A DNA stretch of 64,000 bases from Manihot esculenta (GCF_001659605.2 NC_035162.2:32306153-32370152), one strand, 5' to 3'. Shown: positions 10,153 through 22,549, counted from the stretch's first letter. Notes: generated from the letters alone by a model not told the origin. Made by a program: numbers and translations.

Positions 10153-13100
10153 TGTTATTGTATTTGCCCTAGGCCATTATTGTAATGCCTCGGAAATCCG
10201 GACCGCTACCGGCGCTAGGATCCAGATCGGCGTAAGGCCGCCGGGACCCGTAGCAAGCCTGACATATAACCTGTGAACATGTTCAATCCCATACATGATC
10301 AACAATACTCAAGAACCTGTAAACATTCTCATAGATCAACCAAGCTCATCCTGTACATAATCATATACATAAACATAAACCTCCACTGGAGTCCTCAATC
10401 AAATACTCCAATGGGGTATCTCATCATACATAAGAACTTGGTTGACTCATAACATCATAACTTATGAACATAAAGATCATGTGTACAAAGGGGATAACCA
10501 TACTCAAAGGGGTCAAGCACAAACTCAAATCCTCAATATCATTAATACATTACATGACTTATATATTACTCTTACATTACAACATTTATCATGTCCACAT
10601 CTAACTATTACAACACAGGCATGAATCTACTCTTCCTGACCTTCTGGCCTATCCCGTACCTGCACACCTGGGGGTTAGGGGAAAGGGGTGAGCTACAAGA
10701 GCCCAGTGAGCAGAATAATAAAACATTACATTTTTAAAATTTCATGCCTTCATGAAATGCGTCACATCACAACAAAGTCACATCAAGGGTAAACCTGTCA
10801 CCAGCTAGTCCCATCGTCATAACTATTGCCAGCGGCGTAGTCAAAGGCTCACTGGACTTCCTGTAAACATAACATGACTTACACTGCCCCAAGGCCTTAT
10901 TAGGCACTTGGTCTTGGCGTCCCATGGTGCCAGGGGCGTAGTCAAAGGCTCCCTGGTCTTTCTTTCTCATAGTGCCAGGGGCGTAGTCAAAGGCTCCCTG
11001 GTCTTCCTGCCAGGAACTAGTGGATCATCCAGCATTTACCCACATCAACAACATAATATGCAATGCAACATATTCGTGATGTCTAATGCAAGCAACCTAG
11101 TATATCGCATGGCAATCGTGATGCATGAATATGCTCAAAACTTATTTTTCATCAATTTAAAACTTAAGAGTTTATTCTACTCACCTCTGGTTGGCTCTAA
11201 AGACTCTGACAAGGTACTGAAGCAGCTAGCACTGCTGGGGTCCTCGGTTCCTCGGGTCCGAACCTACACAGGTGGACTCAAGTGAGAGACCTAACATATG
11301 TGAACATAACTCTAAAAATACCCCCAAAAACCCCCTAAAACATCATGAAATAATCATAGAAAAACATGCAAGAAATGGCTGAACAGGGCACTTTCGGCGG
11401 CAGGTTCGGCGGCCGAAAGTCCCTCCAGAGCCGAAAGTCAGGCACTTTCGGCGGCACCTTCGGCGGCCGAAAGTCCCAGACAGATCCGAAAGTCTTCTTT
11501 CGGGGGCAAGCTTCGGCAGCCGAATGCTGCCTCCACAAGGGGGTTCGGCGGCCGAAAGTCCCTTCAGCTGCCGAACCTGGTTTCTCCCATAATGGCAGAA
11601 ACTTGGCTCACATGAGCCTCTTGTCTCCCAAAACCTCAAATCATGCATATAGCTCAACTAAAACATGCATACAAGTTCCTAGGGGTCTCAAACAATCAAA
11701 TACCCCAACTACAACACTTCAAATACACACAATCAACACACATTGCTCAAAACATCAATATTAACCCATAACTCAACATATATCCTAACATGCATTTCTA
11801 CCCATAGATCTTGCATAAAACTTATTTAAAACACATAAGGAGCTTAAGATCGGCTCTTACCTCTTGAAGATCGAGAGGGAGACGACCTAAACTTTGAGAT
11901 CCACAAAAATGAGCTCCTGAGTTCCCAAAGCTCCAAAACTTGTTTCAAAAGTTCAAAACCTTCAATGCAAGCTTAAAACTCAAGAAAAATGGTGGGGATT
12001 TGAAGGAAGAACACTAGATTTGCAAGAGGGAGGTCAAAAGCTCGCTGTGGCCGAAAATGGGAGAAAATTCGCCCATTTCGGCTAAGGGTCCCTTATATAG
12101 TGGCTGGCCAAGCCACGTTCGGGGGCCGAAAGTGCTTCCGCATGCATGCCATGTTCGGCGGCCGAACTTGACTTTCGGCGGCCGAACCTGGACTTCCTCT
12201 CCTATGCTTTCGGGGGCCTAACGTGCCTCCAAAACGCATGCATGTTCGGCGGCCGAACCTGGGTTTTTCTCCAAGGACTTTTCATGCAAAAACTCATTTA
12301 ATTTCATACTTAAAACATAAAACACATTAAAACATTTTATAAAAACATACTTTTACCCTTCTAGAGGTCTCCGACATCCGAGATTCCACCGGACGGTAAG
12401 AATTCCGGTATCGGAGTCTAGCCGGGTATTACAATTATCTTGGACCTTTTTGTATGACATTTTGGTTATTAATAAAAGAGGTTTTATTATCATTACTATT
12501 TGTTTGCATGTTACATAATAATGATTAACATTCATGCTTTCTTATTATTATATTGATAATAATAAAATATAACTAGTATGATTATTGATTGATAATCATG
12601 AAATGATTATGTATATGTTGATAGAATTCAATAATCATAGATACTTGTTAGAGAACAAAGTATTGGATGGACCCGCATTAAGATCACTACATGTGTTATT
12701 GTCATAAGTGAATCTCAAAGTAGTTATGTCTTAATCCTTTAACTTGAGATTGTCATACTTTTCAACATAAAGACTGTTATGTTTTGACATAACCATACAT
12801 TGTCTTTAATCGGACAATCATAAAGGTTATGATTGAGCATAATAGAAATTATGTAGAGGATATTGAACAATCAAGATATAATTTGTCCCTGTCTTTGAGA
12901 GAGATATCTTCTGGGCCCCTCGATAAGTGAGACTGAGAAATGCATGGCCGTGCTCAAATGAATTGATAGTGTAATCAATATCATTTGATTTTATCAGTCT
13001 ATTTAGAGATCAAGAAATCATAAGTTTGAACATTATAAGTTTGACATTGACCTTGACTTAGGTTCAAACTAGATATCGTGTGACAAAGGGATTCATACAT

Positions 13101-13860
13101 GTTCTATTTATTACACTTTATCGGACTATCAATCCTCATATTAGTTGGGTAGTCATAATGTCTTGTTAGAGGCCGCTTATGATTTATGGGTCTTGTGGGA
13201 CTAGACCTATTGCCAATTTATATGAGCCTATTGGGTCATACACAAAAGAACGTTGTTGACATGATATGTTATATTAATGGGCTAAAAGTCCATTAGTATA
13301 ATTAACAATAATAAAGATGTTATTATTATTAATATTAATAATTATTATAAGATAATAATATTTAAAAATATCTGCAGTCTATCTGTAACTGTTACGGATA
13401 AAAGATTCTTTGGTTTTCCTTATCAAAACAAACTATCACGTAAGATATTTGAGTATCTGTGAGATTGTGATAGTTGGTTATGCACACAACTCTTTTACGA
13501 AAAGAAGTGTGGGAAAATAAAAAGACTTAAAAACGTATAAAAACTCATTCTGCAAAGTGGGAGTAACGTTTTTATAGAAATCATTTTAAGCTGCAGATTG
13601 TGGAGCACATAGTTTATTCATCTTGAGAGAGGTAGCACTCCAGAAGGGTAAAAGATATTCATGTGGATATCATAAAGGGTGTTCGTTGAAAAGGAGCACC
13701 ATCAGTTCGCAATAGTATCTTCTCGTCGAGTCTAACAGGTTAGTCCATTATCCTTCCTTTCGAAATAAATGAAGCACACAGATCCCGTGAAGGAAAACAG
13801 AGATTTTTTTAATTTTTTCGCTGTGTGTTTGGATTGCAGTAATCTCTGGATTTCCTGACA
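10153..13860 (+). repeat. Copia solo LTR inserted in copia RNase H (itself interrupted)
   Basis: Begins TGTTATTGTATTTGCCC at 10153 and ends TTTCCTGACA at 13860, matching the 3' LTR 14415-15860 (which ends TTTCCTAACA). Flanks are AGAAG (10148-10152) and AGAAA (13861-13865), a 5-bp target duplication with one mismatch. Net length without the nested Tekay LTR is about 1.45 kb. No internal domain is present, so this is a solo LTR left by LTR-LTR recombination. It belongs to the same family as its host element. Confidence 0.85.
10181..12433 (-). repeat. Tekay-type gypsy solo LTR with ATTAT target duplication
   Basis: A 2253-bp LTR running from TGTAATGCC to GGTATTACA in plus coordinates, oriented on the minus strand. 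A perfect 5-bp duplication ATTAT lies at 10176-10180 and 12434-12438. It shows the family hallmarks: many TTCGGCGGCCGAA motifs at 11393-11575 and 12117-12255, a hairpin minisatellite at about 10928-11005, a splice-donor-like GTAAGA (minus) near 11860 and a TATA-like stretch near 12095. It interrupts the copia solo LTR and is therefore the youngest layer of this nest. Confidence 0.9.
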
Positions 13861-14394
13861 AGAAAGACTAAGGATGTATTCCTAGTTTATGGAGGTTTGA
13901 AAGACGAGCTAGTTGTAAAAGGTTACACAGATGCTAGTTTCCAAACCGACATAGATGACTTAATATCGCAGTCAGGATTTGTATTCACTTTAAATAGTGG
14001 AGCTATTAGTTGAAAAAGTTTCTAGCAGAGCACTGTAGCAGATTCTACAACAGAAGCTGAGTATATAGCAGCATCAGATGCAGCTAAGGAGGCAGTCTGG
14101 TTGAAGAAATTCATCACATAGTTGGGAGTGGTTCCCAGCATTACAAATCCTATGGACCTTTATTGTGATAACAATGGTGCCATAGCACAGGCAAAGGAGC
14201 CCAGATCTCATCAGAGGTTTAAGCATATACTCAGGCGATTTCACCTTATTCGAGAGATCATTGATAGAGGAGATATCAAAATATCCAAAGTAGACACAAA
14301 TGACAATATTGCAAATCCACTGACCAAGCCTCTCTCATCGGTCAAGCATGATCAGCACACTAAGTCTATGGGTATTAGATATTTATATGATTAA
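13861..14394 (+). pseudogene. Copia RNase H, C-terminal part
   Basis: The frame resumes after the solo LTR with sequence typical of copia RNase H: GYTDASF carries the first catalytic Asp, TTEAEYIA the Glu, and DNNGAI another Asp. Stops occur near 14013, 14025 and 14120. The last open part (14122-14394) ends at a stop 20 bp before the 3' LTR. The purine tract AAGTGGGAGAT lies at about 14404-14414. It belongs with 7215-10152; together they would form one polyprotein if the insertion were absent. Confidence 0.85.
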
Positions 14395-14414
14395 GCCTAG
14401 TGCAAGTGGGAGAT

Positions 14415-15860
14415 TGTTAGTGTATTTGCCCTAGACCATTATCTTGAATCTTTTTGTATGTTATTTTGATTATTAATAAAAGAGGTTTTATTATCATTAT
14501 TATTTATTTGCATATTTCATAATAATGACTAACATCCCTAGTTACTTATTATTATGGTGATAATAATAAAATATAACTAGTATGATTATTGATTGATAAT
14601 CATGAGATGATTATGTATATGTTGATATAATTCAATAATCATAGATACTTGTTAGAGAACAAAGTATTGGATGGACCCGTATTGAGATCACTCCATGGGT
14701 TATTATCATAAGTGAATCTTAAAGTAGTTATGTCTTAATCCTTTGACTTGAGATTGTCATAGTTTCCAACATAAGGATTGTTATGTTTTGAAATAACCAA
14801 ACATTGTCTTTACTCGGATAATCATAAAGGTTATGATTGAGCATAATAGAAATTATGTAGAGGATATTGAACAACCAAGATAGAATTTATCCCTCTCTTT
14901 GAGAGAGATATCTTCTGGGCCCCTCGATAAGTGCGACTGAGAAATGCATGGCCGTGCTCAAATGATTTGATAGTGTGATCAATATCATTTGGTTTTATCA
15001 GCCTACTTAGAGATTGAGAAATCACAAGTTTGAACATTATAAGTTTGACATTGACCATGACTTATGTTCAAACTAGATATCGTATAACAAAGGGATTAAT
15101 ACATATTCTATTTATTAGACTTTATCGGACTATCAATCCTCATATTAATTGGGTAGTCATAATGTCTTGCTAGAGGCCGTTTATGACTTATGGGCCTTGT
15201 GAGACTGGGTCTATTGCCAATTAATGTGAGTTTATTGGGTCACACACAAAAGAACGCCGTTGATGTGCTATGTCATATTAATGGGCTAAAAGTCCATTAG
15301 TATAACTAATAATAATAAAGATGTTATTATTATTAATATTAATTATTTATTATTATAAAATAATAATATTTAAAAGATCTGCAATCTATCTGTAATTGTT
15401 ATAGATAAAGGATTTTTCCATTTTTCTTTTTGAAAAAGGACTTATCACATAGATATTTGAGTATCTATGAGATTGTGATAGTTGATAATGAACACAACTC
15501 TTTTACAAAAAAGTAGTATGGGAAAACAAAGGACTGAAAAATGAATAAAACTTTTTTTGTGAATTGCGGGAATAAGGTTTTTTGGAGTGATTGTTTTTCT
15601 GCAGATTGGGGAGTACATACCTTATCCATCCGTTAAGAGAGCTAGCACTCTAGACGGAAAGCGTTTGTATGGATACCAGTGAGGGTGTTCATTTCAAAAG
15701 CAACACCATCAGTCTAGAACTATATCTTCTTGTCTAGTCTAACAGATTAGTCTCTTATCATTCCTTTTGAAATAAAAGAAGCACTCAGATCCTGTAAGAA
15801 AAACTAATTTTTTTTTCTGCTGCGTGTTTTGGATTGCAGTAATTTTTGGGTTTCCTAACA
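14415..15860 (+). repeat. 3' LTR of the plus-strand copia element
   Basis: 1446 bp, TGTTAGTGTATTTGCCC to TTTCCTAACA, directly after the purine tract. It is AT-rich with the TAATAATAA blocks seen in the other copies. The base after it is the start of a GGAAC that would be the right target duplication, but the left partner is not in the window. It is inserted in an older copia pol on the other strand. The short open frame on its minus strand is a shadow. Confidence 0.85.
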
Positions 15861-16259
15861 GGAACTACACCAGGTTCAGAAATGAGCTTTTTGATCCAAA
15901 ATTGTCTCCTTTACTGCCTATGACACAAAAGTATTATTGGCTTTTGTTATAGAATCTGCAATAATCTCTAGTTTGGAACCTTTACAACTCACTGTTCCAC
16001 CATTTCGAATAATATTGTAATCAGATTGAGATTTGTTATCATCAAACTCTTATTGGAAATTTGCATTCGAATATCTATGAACTTTGAGTTCATCAGTCCC
16101 TTCAAGTGACATAGTCAGGAATTTTTTCTTGGATTACTCCATGATAAACCATTTTAGCACTTTGTCAATGTAAGTGGATTGGGATAATCCTAACAACCTC
16201 TTGGATCTATCTTTATAAATCTTAATTCCCAGAATATAAATGGCTTCTCCTAAATTATT
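15861..16259 (-). pseudogene. Copia RT/RNase H fragment, opposite strand
   Basis: Read on the minus strand this gives copia sequence from the RT C-terminus (an ILGIKIYKDRS-like stretch and LSQSTYI) into RNase H (a degraded SNANFQ site, then GGTVSCKGSK and IIADSITKA), with stops and shifts. It is the target into which the plus-strand copia element inserted, and it is cut off at 16260 by a Tekay LTR. Too short to assign a lineage. Confidence 0.7.
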
Positions 16260-17505
16260 TATAATGACCAGAAAACCGGACCGCTACCGGCGCTAGGATT
16301 CAGATCGACTTAAGGTCGCTGGAACCCATAGCAAGCCTAACATACATCCTGTTATACCTGATGAAATCCCATACATGATCGTACATTTTCATACAAACTT
16401 ACACTTTTCATATACCAAGCTTGACCTGTGCATGCATCATAACTGTAAACATAAAAATCCCATACTAGAGCCCTCATCAAATGCTCTAGTAAGGTCAATA
16501 TCTCATACATCAAACTTGGTTCAACACATCTCATCATTAAAAACATTTACATAAAGATCATGTACAAAAGGGATTACAATCTATTAATAGGGCCAAGCAC
16601 AATACTATCCACAATACATTACATGTCCACTACTAATCTATTACATATCATATACCATCAATCTTGGTGACTTCCTGTGCTATCTCTGACCTATAAACCT
16701 GGGGGTTAGGGGAAAGGGGTGAGCTACTAAAGCCCAGTGAGCAGAACCATAAAAAAACAGTTTATAAACATATGCCATCATGAAATGCATCATAACACAA
16801 GTAAATCACCTTAAGATGGTATTGTCACCAATAGCCCTCTACATATCCAATAAATGTCCGGCCCTCGACGGAGCTCCTCAGGACTTCCTCTTAAACATAA
16901 CATAACATGTCCAATTGTGCCAAGGGCGTAGAATGGGCAAGCCCTGGTCTTTCCCTTACATTGTGCCAGGGGCGTAGAATGGGCAAGCCCTGGTCTTTCC
17001 GTATCATATCGAGAGCTAATGGATCATCCAATATCCATCCACATCAACAATAAATAATGCAATGCGTCATATTCGTGAAGTCTAATGCAAACAACCTATT
17101 ACATATCATGATACATGAACATACTTAAAAGTTTGATTGCTTTGAAAATAAAAGAAGTTCTGTTCTACTCACCTCTGGCTGACTCTGGAACAGCTAACTC
17201 ACTGCTGATCACCTTGATTCCTCAGGTCTGATTTTACACAGGTGGACTCAAATGAGGGACCAAACATACTCTAATATGACTCTAAACATCTCCCCAAAAA
17301 CCCCCTAAAACATCATAAAACATGCAAAGAAAACAGGCAAAGGAAGGCTGGGCAGGGGACTTTCGACAGCAGAAGGTCCCTACAGATCCGAAAGTCAGGC
17401 ACTTTCGAGGGCAAGGTTCGGCGGCCCGAAGGCCCTCACAGATTCGAAAGTCACTAACATTCGGGGGCAGGTTCGGCGGCCGAAACTGTAACAGCCCGGA
17501 AACCG

Positions 17506-18648
17506 CTGGACGAGACCTTCGGCCGCCGAAGGTGCCACCGAACATGCATGAGTTTCGTCTCTGGAGAGGGGTTTCGGCCGCCGAACCTGCCGCCGAAAGT
17601 GCCCTGTCCAGCTTTCTTTTGCATGGTTTATGTGATGGTTTTAGGATTGTTTGAGGGGTTTTGGGGAGTTTCTTAGAGATGTTCTTGAGTGAGTTTGGTC
17701 CCTCAGTTGAGTCCACCTGTGTAGGTACGGACCAGAGGAATCAGGGAGGTCAGCAGTGAGTCCAGTGTCAGAACCTGCAGAGTCAGTTCAGAGAGAACTA
17801 CAGGTGAGTGGAACTTAACTTAATGTTTTAATATGAGAACTGAATATTTTATCATGCTTCATGCATCATGACTATGCAATAGGGTGAGTGCATTAGAGTA
17901 CACGAATATGACGCATTGCATGTATCCTTGTACTTGGCATGGCTCCTTGTACATTGCTTATGTGAGACGGCACGGACTTCGTGAGGATTCATTAGCCCTC
18001 AGAGGAAAGACCTGGAACAGCCCTACGGGGACCAGGCACAAAGACCTGGAACAGCCCTACGGGGACCAGGCACATGGTACTCCGGTACCCCAGATGAGAT
18101 AGAGGGAGTTTTGATCCGTCCGGCCGAGGTGATGTGATTATGTGATGCATTCCATGAGAGCATGTTTTATCACCTGTTATTTTATTCCTATTCTACTCAC
18201 TAGGCTATAGTAGCTCATCCCTCTCCCCTAACTCCAGTTGTGCAGGTTCAGAGGTCAGAGACAATTCAGCAGGGGACAGGAAGAGTACCGAGTAGTGTAA
18301 TAGCTAGTGTGGACATGTAAATGTAAATGTATATGTATAGTGTATAGAATGGTGCTTGACTTATAAGAATTGTCATCCCTTTGTGGAGTCACATGATCAG
18401 TTTATGTATGTTTCTTTATTGTTGTATGTTTATGAGCAAAACCAGGCTTAACATTCTGAGTTTGATCCGCCTAGAGCCATGAGGAGCTCTAGTAGGGATT
18501 AGTAGAGAACAGAGAGAGTGCATGCACAGGTTAAGCCTTAGAATGAAGAAAAGTTTTATGTGTTTTACAGAAAATGTATGATCATGTATGGGATTTCACA
18601 GGTATACAGACAGGATAGCAGGCTTACTACGGGTCCCGGCGACCTAAA
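17506..18648 (+). repeat. Inverted LTR block (matches 20485-21616 reversed)
   Basis: Starts CTGGACGAGACCTTCGG, the reverse complement of about 21605-21616. It runs through the GCC motifs, the hairpin minisatellite and the LTR 3' region to CGGGTCCCGGCGACC at about 18645, which matches the reverse of about 20485. It stops about 60 bp before the LTR end and jumps to a different LTR position at 18649. Confidence 0.8.
18011..18070 (+). repeat. Hairpin minisatellite, 34-bp period, 2 units
   Basis: Two units in which CCTGG pairs with a downstream CCAGG (18011/18032 and 18045/18066), with an inner CCC..GGGG pair around TAC. The arm order is flipped relative to the CCAGG...CCTGG units in other LTRs, so pairing is kept while sequence changes. 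The identical array occurs reversed at about 21053-21112. Confidence 0.75.
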
Positions 18649-19195
18649 GAGTTTTAAGAGTTTTGGTGACTTATGAAGGTTTTGAGCAAAAGAACCAAGG
18701 TTTGAAGCTTGGAGCTTTGGAAGAGCTTTTCTTCATATCTCCACGTTAGGATCCTTCATCCTCAAGTTGTGTAAGAGGTAAGTGAAGATCCTGAGCTTCT
18801 TTGATGATTTTGAAAGGTGCATGTTTAGGTTTAGGTGAGGTTTTTGGTGATTTGTGGTGGTCAAACATGTTTAAGTGTTATGTGCTCTGTTTGTTTGGGG
18901 TTTTAGGGTAGTTTTAGACCCCTTTGTGCATATATATGTGTATATGCTAGTTGGGAGTAGTTGATATGCATGTTTGTAGGTTTTTGGGCAAAGTTTGCAT
19001 GAAACAGAGCAGGGTTCTGCCCTTCGGGCAAAACCAGGTTCGGCCGCCGAAGGAAGATTCGGCCGCCGAACCCCTTGCGGAGGCAGTTTCGGCTGCCAAA
19101 GGTTGCCCTCGAAAGCTAGGCTTTCTGTTTAGAAAGGGACTTTCGGTATTCGAAAGAGGGAGTTCGGCCACCGAAAGGGTGTGAGTTTCGTCTCT
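18649..19195 (+). repeat. Second inverted LTR block (matches 21613-22165 reversed)
   Basis: Begins with the AGTTTTAAGAGTTTTGG stretch found reversed at about 22140-22165 and ends GTGTGAGTTTCGTCTCTGG, the reverse of 21613-21632. It includes the conserved splice-donor-like GTAAGT at 18778 and GCC motifs at about 19038-19180. At 19195 it is fused in the middle of a gag reading frame, so the gag frame reads on into LTR sequence. Confidence 0.8.
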
Positions 19196-20220
19196 GGAAC
19201 CCATCCCTGATGAAGAGGCTACCCCTCTTCCTCTTCCTCTGCCACTGCTTGGTGGAATGGCTGAAGCTACTGGCTGTACTACACTGCCCGTACTCATCTG
19301 CTGGGAGGGTGCAACTAAAGTTGCCTGAGGACATTCCCGTGCATAATGTCCCTCCTGCCCACATCTATAGCAGGCTGTGGATCCCAACTGACAAGCTCCT
19401 CTATGCTGTTTGCCACACCTCTTGCACACTGGAAAATCTGCGCCAGAACTGGAGCCACTACTCATTCCCAGACCCGACTTAAGCCTGTTCCAAAACTTGC
19501 CTCTCTTTCCTCTGAATTTCTCCCATCTCTTCTTACTTGCACTTGCTGTACCCTGTGAGGAGGAACATGGTTTAACACCAGAAGACTGTGCCTTAACTAC
19601 ACCTTGACTTATGGCACTGGCCTCCATCTTTCTAGCAACATCCACAATAGAGTGGAAACTTTCCTTCTCCGCATGAAGAATCAAAGAGAAATACCTAGGA
19701 TGAAGCCTTGTGGCATATCTCTTTGCCTTCTTCTGATCTGTATCATATGCCTGACCGACATATGGCAACAATTCCAGGAACTTATCTGTATAGTCATCAA
19801 CGCTCATCTCCTCCGTCTGTCGCAACTGCTCAAACTCCACAACTTTTAGTTCCCTGGAACTGTCAGGAAAAGCCCATCCAGCAAATACTCTGAGCCCTGA
19901 GGAAAGGGTGGATAGCCAAACCCCGAGGCCTGAACGCCTCCCTGGGACTCCCCCATACCTTCTTCTGACCTTCCTACACCCATGCTTACATCTCTACTCT
20001 GATCCTCTTCCATCACACCTCTTTCTTCTACTGACCTTCCCCCTCTGCTTACTCCTCTCCTGCTCTCGTCAGAAGACCTTCTAGGGTCTCGTGACGTTCC
20101 TTCCCTGCTTGACCTGTGCGATCGTGTCCTTGGCAAGGCAGGTGGACGAGCAGCTGTACCCTCACTTACAGGTGGGACTCCAGTCAATCTCGCGAATCGA
20201 CGAGTTCCTCGCATCTTCAC
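19196..20220 (-). pseudogene. Tekay-type gag with internal deletion
   Basis: Reading minus from 20220: an N-terminal segment rich in Arg, Ser and Gly (124 codons to about 19892), then a jump into the middle of the capsid region (FEQLRQTEEMSVDDYTDKF). The rest of capsid follows, with the linker CKRCGKQHRGAC and a CCHC knuckle CYRCGQEGHYAREC. About 110 codons of the capsid front, present in the copy at 55945-58079, are missing here and the join shifts frame. The frame is cut at 19195 by inverted LTR. Gag packages element RNA in cytoplasmic particles; this copy cannot make a normal capsid. Confidence 0.85.
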
Positions 20221-20424
20221 TCTCTAGGAAACAACAAATCACATAACACATCAACAACACATAAAAAACATGCACATGCATAACTCATGGCATTGCACAT
20301 CAGCAGAACATCCTATCCTCGTGGACATGTTTTTCCTATGGTGCTTGACCTGCTAAACCTCTCTATGAGCCCAACTCTCTCTCTATAGGTCCGACCATAT
20401 GAACCTAGGGCTCTGATACCAATC
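20221..20424 (-). other. Leader and tRNA-iMet primer binding site of nested Tekay element
   Basis: About 200 bp between LTR and gag on the minus strand. GCTCTGATACCA at 20410-20421 is the plus-strand image of TGGTATCAGAGC, the usual plant initiator-Met tRNA primer site, 3 bp from the LTR. The identical site is found at 50864-50875. This fixes the polarity of the element and the LTR boundary at 20425. Confidence 0.85.
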
Positions 20425-22549
20425 TGTAACAGCCCGGAAACCGAACTGCCACCGGCACTAGGATCCAGATCGACTTAAGGTCGTCGGGACCCGTAGTAAG
20501 CCTGCTATCCTGTCTGTATACCTGTGAAATCCCATACATGATCATACATTTTCTGTAAAACACATAAAATTTTTCTTCATTCCAAGGCTTAACCTGTGCA
20601 TGCACTCTCTCTGTTCTCTACTAATCCCTACTAGAGCTCCTCATGGCTCTAGGCGGATCAAACTCAGAATGTTAAGCCTGGTTTTGCTCATAAACATACA
20701 ACAATAAAGAAACATACATAAACTGATCATGTGACTCCACAAAGGGATGACAATTCTTATAAGTCAAGCACCATTCTATACACTATACATATACATTTAC
20801 ATTTACATGTCCACACTAGCTATTACACTACTCGGTACTCTTCCTGTCCCTTGCTGAATTGTCTCTGACCTCTGAACCTGCACAACTGGAGTTAGGGGAG
20901 AGGGATGAGCTACTATAGCCCAGTGAGTAGAATAGGAATAAAATAACAGGTGATAAAACATGCTCTCATGGAATGCATCACATAATCACATCACCTCGGC
21001 CGGACGGATCAAAACTCCCTCTATCTCATCTGGGGTACCGGAGTACCATGTGCCTGGTCCCCGTAGGGCTGTTCCAGGTCTTTGTGCCTGGTCCCCGTAG
21101 GGCTGTTCCAGGTCTTTCCTCTGAGGGCTAATGAATCCTCACGAAGTCCGTGCCGTCTCACATAAGCAATGTACAAGGAGCCATGCCAAGTACAAGGATA
21201 CATGCAATGCGTCATATTCGTGTACTCTAATGCACTCACCCTATTGCATAGTCATGATGCATGAAGCATGATAAAATATTCAGTTCTCATATTAAAACAT
21301 TAAGTTAAGTTCCACTCACCTGTAGTTCTCTCTGAACTGACTCTGCAGGTTCTGACACTGGACTCACTGCTGACCTCCCTGATTCCTCTGGTCCGTACCT
21401 ACACAGGTGGACTCAACTGAGGGACCAAACTCACTCAAGAATATCTCTAAGAAACTCCCCAAAACCCCTCAAACAATCCTAAAACCATCACATAAACCAT
21501 GCAAAAGAAAGCTGGACAGGGCACTTTCGGCGGCAGGTTCGGCGGCCGAAACCCCTCTCCAGAGACGAAACTCATGCATGTTCGGCGGCACCTTCGGCGG
21601 CGAAGGTCTCGTCCAGAGACGAAACTCACACCCTTTCGGCGGCCGAACTCCCTCTTTCGGTGGCCGAAAGTCCCTTTCTAAACAGAAAGCCTAGCTTTCG
21701 AGGGCAACCTTTGGCAGCCGAAACTGCCTCCGCAAGGGGTTCGGCGGCCGAATCTTCCTTCGGCGGCCGAACCTGGTTTTGCCCGAAGGGCAGAACCCTG
21801 CTCTGTTTCATGCAAACTTTGCCCAAAAACCTACAAACATGCATATCAACTACTCCCAACTAGCATATACACATATATATGCACAAAGGGGTCTAAAACT
21901 ACCCTAAAACCCCAAACAAACAGAGCACATAACACTTAAACATGTTTGACCACCACAAATCACCAAAAACCTCACCTAAACCTAAACATGCACCTTTCAA
22001 AATCATCAAAGAAGCTCAGGATCTTCACTTACCTCTTACACAACTTGAGGATGAAGGATCCTAACGTGGAGATATGAAGAAAAGCTCTTCCAAAGCTCCA
22101 AGCTTCAAACCTTGGTTCTTTTGCTCAAAACCTTCATAAGTCACCAAAACTCTTAAAACTCTTGAAAGATTTGATGAAAATCATGGAAAACATGAAAGTC
22201 AACGTGGGAGAGGCTGAAACTCACCTCTGGCTGCAAGTGGAGGAGAAATAACCTCCTTCCACCGACCCTTGGCCCTTTTATAGGTGGCTGGCCAGACCAC
22301 CTTCGGCAGCCGAACGTGAAGCCGCAACCATGAAATGTTCGGCGGCCGAAAGTGACCTTCGGCGGCCGAACCTTTGCAGTTCTCCCTTGTTGCTTTTCTT
22401 TCAAAACTCACTTCTTTTACTACTTCAAAACATGAAAACAAGTGACAATACCTTAGCAAACATATGTATTACCCTTCTCGAGGGTTCCGACACCCGAGAT
22501 TCCACCGGACTATAGGAATTCCGATGCCGGACTTGAGCCGGGTATTACA
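20425..22549 (-). repeat. Intact 5' LTR of nested Tekay element
   Basis: 2125 bp from TGTAACAGCCCGG (LTR end on minus) to GGTATTACA (LTR start). On the minus strand it holds, in order: GCC-type motifs at about 22300-22370, TATA-like TATAAAAG near 22280, a splice-donor-like GTAAGT near 22030, a dense GCC-motif array at about 21530-21775, the hairpin minisatellite (about 21053-21112) and an acceptor-like TGCAG near 20880. This is a good reference copy for the subfamily. Confidence 0.9.

Larger units (their letters stand above)
7215..15860 (+). mobile_element. Ty1/copia element, plus strand, 5' end missing, heavily nested
   Basis: Gag remnant, protease, integrase, reverse transcriptase and RNase H occur in copia order, followed by a purine tract and a 3' LTR (14415-15860). 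The RNase H is split by a copia solo LTR (10153-13860), itself split by a Tekay solo LTR (10181-12433). The 5' LTR and front of gag are not present here; gag starts mid-protein at 7215 next to a reversed copia LTR. Many stops and frameshifts show it is dead. Confidence 0.85.
17487..22549 (-). mobile_element. Young Tekay-type element with scrambled 3' LTR and deleted pol
   Basis: Bounded by a perfect GAAAC duplication (17482-17486 and 22550-22554) with TGTAAC...TTACA ends, so it is one insertion. Reading minus: intact 5' LTR (22549-20425), tRNA-iMet-type primer site, short leader, gag with an internal deletion, then no pol. In place of the 3' LTR are two LTR blocks in the opposite orientation and swapped order (19195-18649, then 18648-17506), followed by the last 19 bp of an LTR in the correct orientation. 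The inverted copies are nearly identical to the 5' LTR: a 72-codon open stretch at 17884-18102 and 21021-21239 translates identically. The event is therefore recent, or an assembly artefact. Confidence 0.75.

Noticed and set aside
10928..11005. Possible CRISPR-like array (short repeats with spacers)
   Set aside because: Units are adjacent minisatellite copies within a plant LTR, two or three per array, with no unique spacers and no cas genes; the genome is eukaryotic.
17282..17716. Open frames of 100-140 codons across GCC-motif arrays (also 11343-11764, 27808-28311, 32762-33199, 35806-36231, 53058-53678)
   Set aside because: They occur on both strands of LTRs, have Arg/Pro/Phe-rich low-complexity translation dictated by the TTCGGCGGCCGAA repeats, and no start or frame is conserved between copies. 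Not genes.
20410..20421. Isolated initiator-Met-tRNA-like sequence as a tRNA gene
   Set aside because: It is a 12-nt primer binding site next to an LTR; no cloverleaf surrounds it.
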